The notes under the pieces were generated by a model. That model was given only the letters and a program-made list of their open reading frames with translations, ran no database searches and was not told the origin of the DNA. Below are positions 6,413 to 10,890 of a stretch of 10,890 nucleotides of DNA, piece after piece. Each line of letters starts with the position of its first letter. Position 1 is the first letter of the stretch. Source of the DNA: CAYTAP01 sp964435775 (GTDB taxonomy: Bacteria > Planctomycetota > Phycisphaerae > Tepidisphaerales > Tepidisphaeraceae); the NCBI GenBank assembly GCA_964435775.1, contig CAYTAP010000125.1:1-10890 (forward strand), given 5' to 3'. Both the position numbers and the translations under genes were made by a program.

Positions 6413-7081
6413 ATGCACTCATCGAAGGGAATAATGGTAGTGATGCTGGTTGGAGCGGTGGTGTTCATGGGAAGCGCTGGTTCGGCGGAGTTGGCCGCCG
6501 CGCCGCGGCATAACAAGGAGCTGGAGCGGCAGTACATGCAGGTCTCTCAGGCCCGAACTCGCGCGGAGCTGGCCGTGCGGGCGGCCCGTGCGATTTATGG
6601 GAAGCTGAGCAAGCAGTGGCGAGCGGTATCGCTCAAGGCCGACCAGGCGCACAGCGAGATTGCCGACGCCCTCGGCAAGGCCATTGAGGATGAGCGCACC
6701 CGCGCGCCGGAAATGCGCAATGAGGCGCTGGTTGACGAGTTGAACCAGCGCCGCCGTACTGTCGAACAGGATTGGCAGCGATTCTCCTCCGTGGATCGGG
6801 CGGCGATGGAAGCAAGTTATCGCGACGCCAACGCCGACGCGCAGGGTCTCAGCACGCTGTTCAGCTCCCTCATCCAGTTGGAGCCGTCGTGGAAGGATTC
6901 AAAGGTGGATTTGCCCACGCTGCAGGCGACATACACCGCCGTCGCCGACCGCGCCGACGCGATCACCCAGCAGGCCGAGGATGCCTTCGCCGATCTGGAG
7001 CGCGGCGCCGCGATGTGGCAAAAGGCCGCCGTCGCCGCCACGCAACCCTCGCAGCCAACATCACAGCCCGCGAAAAAATAG
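6413..7081 (+). CDS. Secreted, helical protein of unknown function
   Basis: I do not recognise this 222-residue protein. Its N-terminus (SSKGIMVVMLVGAVVFMGSA) is a clear signal sequence, with likely cleavage near GSAGSA at residues 20-25, so it should be exported. There is no lipobox cysteine. The mature part is rich in Ala, Glu, Arg and Gln, with long stretches free of Pro and Gly (about 32-140), suggesting helical bundles or coiled coil. Examples are HNKELERQYMQVSQ and RRRTVEQDWQRF. The tail is AATQPSQPTSQPAKK, a low-complexity end of a kind I associate with planctomycete secreted proteins. ATG 6413 has AAAGGAAA about 9 bases upstream and lies downstream of a credible promoter; the frame opens earlier at 6353 but that start fits neither. 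It is divergent from the flippase and converges on the glycosyltransferase gene with 16 bases between stops. No function is proposed. Confidence 0.72.
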   Translation: MHSSKGIMVVMLVGAVVFMGSAGSAELAAAPRHNKELERQYMQVSQARTRAELAVRAARAIYGKLSKQWRAVSLKADQAHSEIADALGKAIEDERTRAPEMRNEALVDELNQRRRTVEQDWQRFSSVDRAAMEASYRDANADAQGLSTLFSSLIQLEPSWKDSKVDLPTLQATYTAVADRADAITQQAEDAFADLERGAAMWQKAAVAATQPSQPTSQPAKK

Positions 7082-7097
7082 GCCGAGGATTTGAGTC

Positions 7098-7548
7098 TTA
7101 TCCATCCCGCAGCATGTCGGTTGCGCGGAGGACGGCGGATCCGGTGGTGTCCGCCGGCGTTGTCGCCCGCTTCACCTCGACGATGTACCAGAGCGACTGC
7201 TTGGGGTTGCCCGTCGGCACCGGCGGCGGGTGGCGTCGGGGCGCGGTGACGCGCGGCTTTTTCTCCTCGATGTTCGGATCGTTCCATGCCGCCACCGTGT
7301 TCACTTCAAATCGATCGGGATTCTTCAATCGCGTGGGGGCGAAGCGCAGGCGAGTCGCCGGAAGCTGGTTGTGCTGGACGATGAAGAAGACCTTTCGCCC
7401 GTGATCGAGCGCCTCGAGCACCACCCGCTGCTGCTCGGCCACCAGTTGTCGGTCATTGAATCGCTTGAGACGTTCATAAATCACCTTCGCCCGCTGCGGC
7501 GCGAGGTATTGCGGCTCATCCGGGTCGATCTTCGCCATCCGCTGAACG
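7098..7548 (-). CDS. GT-C membrane glycosyltransferase, C-terminal part (left of the assembly gap)
   Basis: This is the last ~150 codons of the gene whose main part lies at 7692-9280. It is separated only by the N-gap and a chimeric segment. Reading from the gap on the minus strand, VQRM continues as AKIDPDEPQYLAPQRAKVIY and then a soluble domain with basic and proline-rich stretches (PRRHPPPVPTGNPKQ). It ends at TAA 7098-7100. Taken alone, a start at ATG 7536-7538 gives 146 residues, but there is no ribosome site and that Met is the one already present in the upstream part (IVQRM). Removing bases 7549-7706 brings both parts into one frame of 674 residues. This hydrophilic tail probably lies in the periplasm and has no recognised domain. 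Convergent to the secreted-protein gene. Confidence 0.8.
7534..7548 (+). repeat. 15-base duplicated overlap, left copy
   Basis: GCCATCCGCTGAACG ends exactly at the N-gap and occurs again at 7692-7706. The base before each copy differs (C against G). It marks the true contig overlap. Confidence 0.9.
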
Positions 7549-7558
7549 NNNNNNNNNN
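7549..7558. other. Assembly gap (10 Ns)
   Basis: Ten N characters mark a scaffold join of nominal length. The flanking bases show that the true gap is negative, because the contigs overlap by 15 bases. Confidence 0.98.
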
Positions 7559-7705
7559 CGCCTCGCCGACGGACTGATGAACGAAGGCCTGGCGTTGTCG
7601 GCGCCTTCCGACGCCTGGAAGTCGCTGGAACTGAAGAGCGTGCCGCTGCGCGTGCTGGTCGATGGCCAGGTCGTGCACCAGGGACTGGGCGGCCATCCGC
7701 TGAAC
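7559..7705 (+). pseudogene. Chimeric fragment resembling a 2-keto-4-pentenoate hydratase / FAH-fold enzyme
   Basis: On the plus strand this segment reads 49 codons without a stop and with strongly GC-ending third positions. The peptide includes LADGLMNEGLALSAPSDAWK, then LELKSVPLRVLVDGQVVHQG and GGHPLN. It resembles the stretch near the C-terminus of 2-keto-4-pentenoate hydratases and relatives (pattern: D-W-x-x-L-D/E-L, V-D-G-x-V-V-x-x-G-x-G-G-x-x-L-x-D-P). Similarity stops at the duplicated 15-mer, after which the sequence is the opposite-strand glycosyltransferase. It is therefore a piece of another gene, most likely from another organism in the sample, fused on by assembly. The family call is by eye only. 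Confidence 0.5.
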
Positions 7706-7706
7706 G
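7692..7706 (+). repeat. 15-base duplicated overlap, right copy
   Basis: This is identical to 7534-7548. Here the sequence passes from the hydratase-like fragment into the glycosyltransferase gene, so this short string probably served as the false joining point. Confidence 0.9.
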
Positions 7707-9280
7707 ATCCGCGTGTTGAACATGTTTTCATCATAAAACACGTCATCGCTGATGAACTGAAAGTAGTTGAGCATCCGTTGCGGCCCGAAGACCACGGAGC
7801 CGTCGGGAATCGCCGCCGGCACATCGCCGAATCCCTTCGCCTCATTCGCCGCCCGTGCCAGCATCAGGTTGCCGCGCAGCTGCTGCTCGATGTGCGGCAC
7901 GCTTCCCTGCACGTTGAGCAGGAGGGCGATCGCCGTCAAAACGCCCATGACCAGGGCCGTCGTCGCGTGTGCTGTTTTCGAGGTTGCGGCCGCGTCGCTT
8001 TGCGGATGTCCAAGCCTCGGCAATTCCGCCAGCAGCCAGTAGCCGCAGAGCGTCAACGCCGGCATCACGGTCAGGAAAAACCGCAGGTAGCCGATGCTGT
8101 TGCCATCCGGCGCCCAGTAATAGAACGAATAGATCGTCAGGCACGGCAAAATCCACGCGCACAAAATGCACGCCAGCCGCCAGCTCCACCAGAACATCCA
8201 GATCAGCCCGAGCAGCGCCAGGGGGAACACCAGGTACATCCCCAAGTTGTTCATCTGCCGCAGCATCGTCTCCCAGTTCACCTCGAAATACGCCAGCTTG
8301 AATCCAGAGCTTTCGTTGGTCGGGTCATACCCCGTGATCGCCCCGAAGGCGACGAGGTTGAACCCCACGAGATACCCCACCGGAATCAACCACCCTGCAA
8401 CCAGTGTGATCGATTGGTATAGCGTCCGACCGAGGAACCGGGGATGCGCGGTCATTTCCCGCGCCCTCATCAACCCAAGCGCCGAGAGCGCCTTTCTTGG
8501 CCAACTCCCCACATGTGCCCAAATCGCCGGCCAGAGCTTGAACAATATGACCAACCCCGCCGCCCCAATCAGCGTTCCCTCCGTGTAGCGCAGTGTCGCC
8601 GCATATCCGAGGAAAAGCCCTGCGAAAAGCGGAAGGGCGTATGATGCGATCCGACGGATGTTCCACCACCGCAGCGGCCGCGCCGGCGTGGGCCCCGCCG
8701 GTTTTCTCCACCATATCATCAGCAAAAGCATCCCCACCGCAGCGCAGCAAACCGCTCCGGCGTGGCTGTTCGCCTCATTGGTCAATCCAAGCGTCACCGG
8801 GCTTGTGGCGAAAACAAGCATCCCCAGCAATCCCGCCAGCGACCCGGCCACCATCCGAATCAGAAAGAACGTCGCCCCCACCGCGATCGCCATCGCCGCC
8901 GGATCAATCATGTATGCGAGCGTCTGTCCATATTGCGCCCCCCCGATCTTCAGCGCCGCCGCCACGAGCATCGGCAGTCCCAGTGGATACTTCGGATAAT
9001 ACCGCTCGTTTTTCGTCCCCAAATCCGCCCCGATCCACATCGTGCCCACATACAAATACGGATCGAGCTCATGCGTGTACGGATTGACCAGCGTCTGCCG
9101 CGGCGACAGATGCCTGGCGTATTCCTTCCCCCCCACGAAGTACCCGTTCTGATCGACACCCCCATTGGCCGGAACCCAGTACGTGTGAGTGAACCCAACA
9201 AACCCCGCCAACAGCAGGGCGGCCAAAAGAAGGTATCCCCATCGCACCCAGCCAGACTCGATGGGCGTGGGAAAGGTCAT
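7692..9280 (-). CDS. GT-C fold (PMT/ArnT-like) membrane glycosyltransferase, N-terminal and membrane part
   Basis: This is a large polytopic protein of the GT-C type, which uses polyprenyl-phosphate-linked sugars on the outer face of the inner membrane. A first helix (about 14-34) leads to a periplasmic loop with VDQNGYF (42-48); the Asp is where GT-C enzymes carry their catalytic acid. YPKYPLGLP (95-103) and NEANSHAG (168-175) are typical of this group. About ten more helices follow, then a soluble region with DGSVVFGPQRMLNYFQFISD. The gene starts at ATG 9278-9280, with no clear ribosome site. As deposited, the frame runs on through foreign DNA and the Ns to 7481 (599 residues), but the last part of that reading is spurious; the true continuation is 7098-7548. 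The restored length of 674 is credible for such enzymes. Donor and acceptor are unknown; membership of a surface-glycan pathway with the epimerase and flippase is inferred. Confidence 0.88.
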
Positions 9281-9540
9281 CGTTACAGGAGCGCGTTTCG
9301 AGGCGTCGTCAAGCGCAACTCCCGCGTCACTCCCGTCTTGCGCGGGCCTCGCCGGTATGATGTTTGAAGTTGGATTTTCGGCCTGAAAGATGACATTTCC
9401 TTTGCATGTATGGATACGAGTGGCCCGTCCGTCCCGGTTCTTCGCCGGCCAATCGCGTAATCCGACTACAATACGGACGAGCGGGCAAATTGTTGCCGTA
9501 ACGTGTGGGCCAGCGGTCGAACTTCAGTGAATCGAATTTC
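9281..9540. other. Intergenic region between the glycosyltransferase and vapBC
   Basis: No gene is supported in this part of the divergent gap; short frames here lack start signals and protein-like composition. A small imperfect palindrome, CCCGTCTTGCGCGGG, lies at about 9332-9346. No strong promoter for the minus-strand gene was seen. Confidence 0.5.
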
Positions 9541-9557
9541 TCGTCAAAGGTTCGACC
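9515..9557. promoter_or_regulatory. Inverted repeat upstream of vapBC, possible operator
   Basis: GGTCGAAC (9515-9522) and its exact complement GTTCGACC (9550-9557) flank 27 bases. The right arm falls in the -35/-10 spacer of the vapBC promoter. Binding of the VapBC complex is an inference. Confidence 0.4.
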
Positions 9558-9569
9558 ACAATGTATACT
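9541..9569 (+). promoter_or_regulatory. Promoter of vapBC
   Basis: TCGTCA (9541-9546; four of six -35 positions), a 17-base spacer and TATACT (9564-9569) precede the antitoxin gene, placing transcription start at about 9576. Confidence 0.5.
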
Positions 9570-9578
9570 TCTAGAAGT
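9567..9578. promoter_or_regulatory. 12-bp perfect palindrome at the vapBC transcription start, candidate operator
   Basis: ACTTCTAGAAGT overlaps the end of the -10 box and the predicted start site. A perfect palindrome in this position is what is expected for antitoxin autoregulation, where the dimer of VapBC complexes covers the promoter. Confidence 0.5.
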
Positions 9579-9589
9579 TGGAGGCACAC

Positions 9590-9814
9590 ATGATCTATCG
9601 TGGACGCGTCGAGAATGGTGTGATTGTGATGGAGGGGTCTCCCGCCCTTCCGGACGGGACGGAGGTTCGGTTTGAGCCCGACCTTCCTGTTGAGCGCCGA
9701 CTCAAATCGCAATCCATCGAAAGTCGCCCGGCTTTCGGCATATGGAAAGACCGGCAAGTGGATGGACTTCAATACGAGCGAGACATTCGTGGCGAATGGG
9801 ATCGCAATGTATGA
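9590..9814 (+). CDS. vapB: VapB-type antitoxin
   Basis: The small protein (74 residues) precedes and overlaps a VapC toxin gene. The N-terminal half, MIYRGRVENGVIVMEGSPAL followed by PDGTEVRFEP, resembles the beta-rich AF2212/DUF104-like or swapped-hairpin antitoxin fold that binds DNA. The C-terminal half (FGIWKDRQVDG, QYERDIRGEWD) should be unstructured alone and wrap the toxin, as in other VapB proteins. The start is fixed by GGAGG at 9580-9584, five bases before ATG 9590; a TTG at 9578 in the same frame overlaps that ribosome site and is rejected. It would neutralise VapC and repress its own promoter, which carries two palindromes. The exact antitoxin family is uncertain; the role is well supported by position. 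Confidence 0.8.
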   Translation: MIYRGRVENGVIVMEGSPALPDGTEVRFEPDLPVERRLKSQSIESRPAFGIWKDRQVDGLQYERDIRGEWDRNV

Positions 9815-10176
9815 TTTGCGTCTTTGACACCAATATCCTGGTTGACTACCTCAACGGAATTGAGCATGCGGCCGCCGACATGGATGCGCATCCAGATCGT
9901 GCCATCAGCCGCATCACATGGATCGAGGTATTGGTCGGTGTCCGCAGTGGGACTGAGGAAGCGGCCACGCGCTCATTTCTTTCCCGGTTTCAACTGATTG
10001 AGGTCTCAAACTCGGTCGCTCAGCGAACCATTATGGTTCGTCGGGACTACAGGTTCAAATTGCCCGATGCCATCATTTATGCCACATCGCTTGAAGTGCA
10101 AGGTGAGTTGGTGACGCGCAATACACGGCATTTTGATCCGAGCATTCCCAACATTAGAGTTCCGTATGTCTTGTAG
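9811..10176 (+). CDS. vapC: VapC toxin, PIN-domain ribonuclease
   Basis: This 121-residue single PIN domain is a Mg2+-dependent endoribonuclease that inhibits translation when freed from VapB. The opening CVFDTNILVDYLNG gives the first catalytic acid, D6. The second is E39 in ITWIEVLVG, the third is D86 in LPDAIIYATS, and the fourth acidic position is D109 in TRNTRHFD. All key residues are present, so it is probably active. ATG 9811 overlaps the antitoxin stop (ATGA at 9811-9814), the usual coupling; a longer reading from 9742 would run through the antitoxin gene and is rejected. The RNA target, often tRNA or the sarcin-ricin loop in this family, cannot be predicted. A mobile or stabilising toxin-antitoxin module is likely. 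Confidence 0.95.
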   Translation: MICVFDTNILVDYLNGIEHAAADMDAHPDRAISRITWIEVLVGVRSGTEEAATRSFLSRFQLIEVSNSVAQRTIMVRRDYRFKLPDAIIYATSLEVQGELVTRNTRHFDPSIPNIRVPYVL

Positions 10177-10211
10177 GTCATTTCTCCGCAAGTCCGCTCC
10201 GACTATTCGGC

Positions 10212-10239
10212 TTGCGTCGTTGTTGGTCGTTCGTACAAT
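10212..10239 (+). promoter_or_regulatory. Weak candidate promoter of the DUF47 gene
   Basis: TTGCGT (10212-10217), 16 bases and TACAAT (10234-10239) lie between vapC and the DUF47 gene. The -35 matches only three positions. Confidence 0.3.
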
Positions 10240-10284
10240 CCCCACCTCGTTCATGCCCGGAACCCAACCCGCAGCGGACACGCC

Positions 10285-10890
10285 ATGTTCAACTTGATGC
10301 CGAAGGATACCATCTTTTTCGACCTCTTTGAGGGGTTGTCACAGCATGCGGTGAACGCGGCCGGATTTTTGCGTGAACTTGTTCGAGACTTCCCGAACAT
10401 GGAGCGGGCGATCCAGCGGATCCGCGACGAGGAGCACGCGGCCGATGATCTGGCCCATCAATGCCTGGAACGGCTGGATTTGACCTTCATCACCCCGTTC
10501 GACCGGGAAGATATCCACATGCTCGTGGGGGGGTTGGATGACATTGTCGATACGATCGACGCCCTGGCCAAGCGGTTTGGGCTGTATCACGTGCGTCTGA
10601 TGGAGGAACCGTTCATCAAGCAGGTTGAGGTGCTGGAAAAAGCGACGGCTGCGCTCAAGGAAGCCGTGCATCGCCTGCGGAAGAACCGAAAATTGTCTGA
10701 TTTGAAGGACATCCTGATCGAAGTTCATCGCCTGGAAAGCCTGGGGGATGACAACCATCACGCGGCCATCTCCGATCTCTACGATGGCTCGCATGAGACG
10801 CTTCATGTGATCAAGTGGAAGGAATTTTACGAATACATCGAAAACGCCATCGACGGGTGCGAAGATGTAACCAACACGCTCGAACGGATC
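10285..10890 (+). CDS. DUF47/PhoU-like Pit accessory protein (3' end cut by window edge)
   Basis: The visible 202 residues belong to the DUF47 (PhoU-related, TIGR00153) family, helical proteins usually encoded next to and regulating low-affinity Pit phosphate transporters. The start MFNLMPKDTIFFDLFEGLSQ is highly typical. FITPFDREDIHMLVGGLDDI (68-87) with VDTIDALAKRF is the family signature. Acidic clusters at DEEHAADD (48-55), DDIVD (85-89) and ESLGDD (151-156) match the PhoU-type metal-binding E/D-x3-D repeats. Relatives are about 205-210 residues, so only a few residues should be missing. The start is ATG 10285; the ribosome site is weak. A pit gene is expected just beyond the window, which is inference from family context. 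Unrelated to vapBC upstream, from which it is 108 bases away. Confidence 0.92.
   Translation, partial: MFNLMPKDTIFFDLFEGLSQHAVNAAGFLRELVRDFPNMERAIQRIRDEEHAADDLAHQCLERLDLTFITPFDREDIHMLVGGLDDIVDTIDALAKRFGLYHVRLMEEPFIKQVEVLEKATAALKEAVHRLRKNRKLSDLKDILIEVHRLESLGDDNHHAAISDLYDGSHETLHVIKWKEFYEYIENAIDGCEDVTNTLERI

Noticed and set aside
7577..8422. A 281-residue plus-strand protein starting in the hydratase-like segment
   Set aside because: Only up to about 7705 is protein-like; beyond that it is antisense to the glycosyltransferase, so the whole is a chimera.
7481..9280. The glycosyltransferase as a 599-residue protein read through the Ns
   Set aside because: The part below about 7706 translates foreign DNA and Ns; the natural C-terminus is encoded at 7098-7548.
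9327..9587. An 86-residue minus-strand frame in the gap before vapBC
   Set aside because: It has no ribosome site, no recognisable composition and covers the vapBC promoter and operators.

Overview
The window looks like a scaffolded piece of genome from an uncultured bacterium with roughly 58-60 % GC. I would guess Planctomycetota, possibly Phycisphaerae-like. The hints are the Thr-Gln-Pro-Ser tail on a secreted protein, few clear Shine-Dalgarno sites, GC-rich palindromic repeats between genes, and the style of the large membrane glycosyltransferase. No taxonomic marker gene is present, so this is an inference of low to moderate confidence.

Positions 1-3666 (minus strand) read as one transcription unit. 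A TlyA-type rRNA 2'-O-methyltransferase lacking the usual S4 domain is followed after 14 bases by a family-1 solute-binding protein, a MalF-type permease and, after a repeat-filled 225-base gap, a MalG-type permease cut by the window edge. The last three form a sugar (CUT1-type) ABC importer; its ATPase is not in the window. The permease gap holds two inverted copies of a 24-base palindromic element, and a third copy lies inside the predicted 5' end of the MalG-type gene.

Positions 3667-3956 separate divergent genes and hold a ~100-base GC-rich palindrome. Next come an NAD-dependent sugar-nucleotide epimerase (plus) and a MOP/Wzx-like flippase (minus), tail to tail with a 14-base overlap. After a divergent promoter region there is a small secreted helical protein of unknown function (plus), then a large GT-C fold membrane glycosyltransferase (minus). 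The epimerase, flippase and GT-C enzyme suggest cell-surface glycan synthesis.

The GT-C gene is interrupted by an assembly scar. Ten Ns (7549-7558) are followed by about 133 bases that look like plus-strand coding sequence of an unrelated fumarylacetoacetase-fold hydratase. A 15-base sequence is duplicated on both sides of the scar. Removing one copy with the intervening DNA (158 bases) joins the two reading frames exactly, giving a 674-residue protein. I read this as chimeric assembly, not biology.

The right end has a VapBC-type toxin-antitoxin pair with its own promoter, two candidate operator palindromes and an ATGA overlap, then a DUF47/PhoU-like protein, normally the partner of a Pit phosphate transporter, which runs off the window. 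I found no CRISPR array, tRNA, rRNA, transposase or prophage gene, and no convincing new multi-gene system. The most notable observations are the palindromic element inside a coding region, the assembly chimera and the S4-less TlyA.
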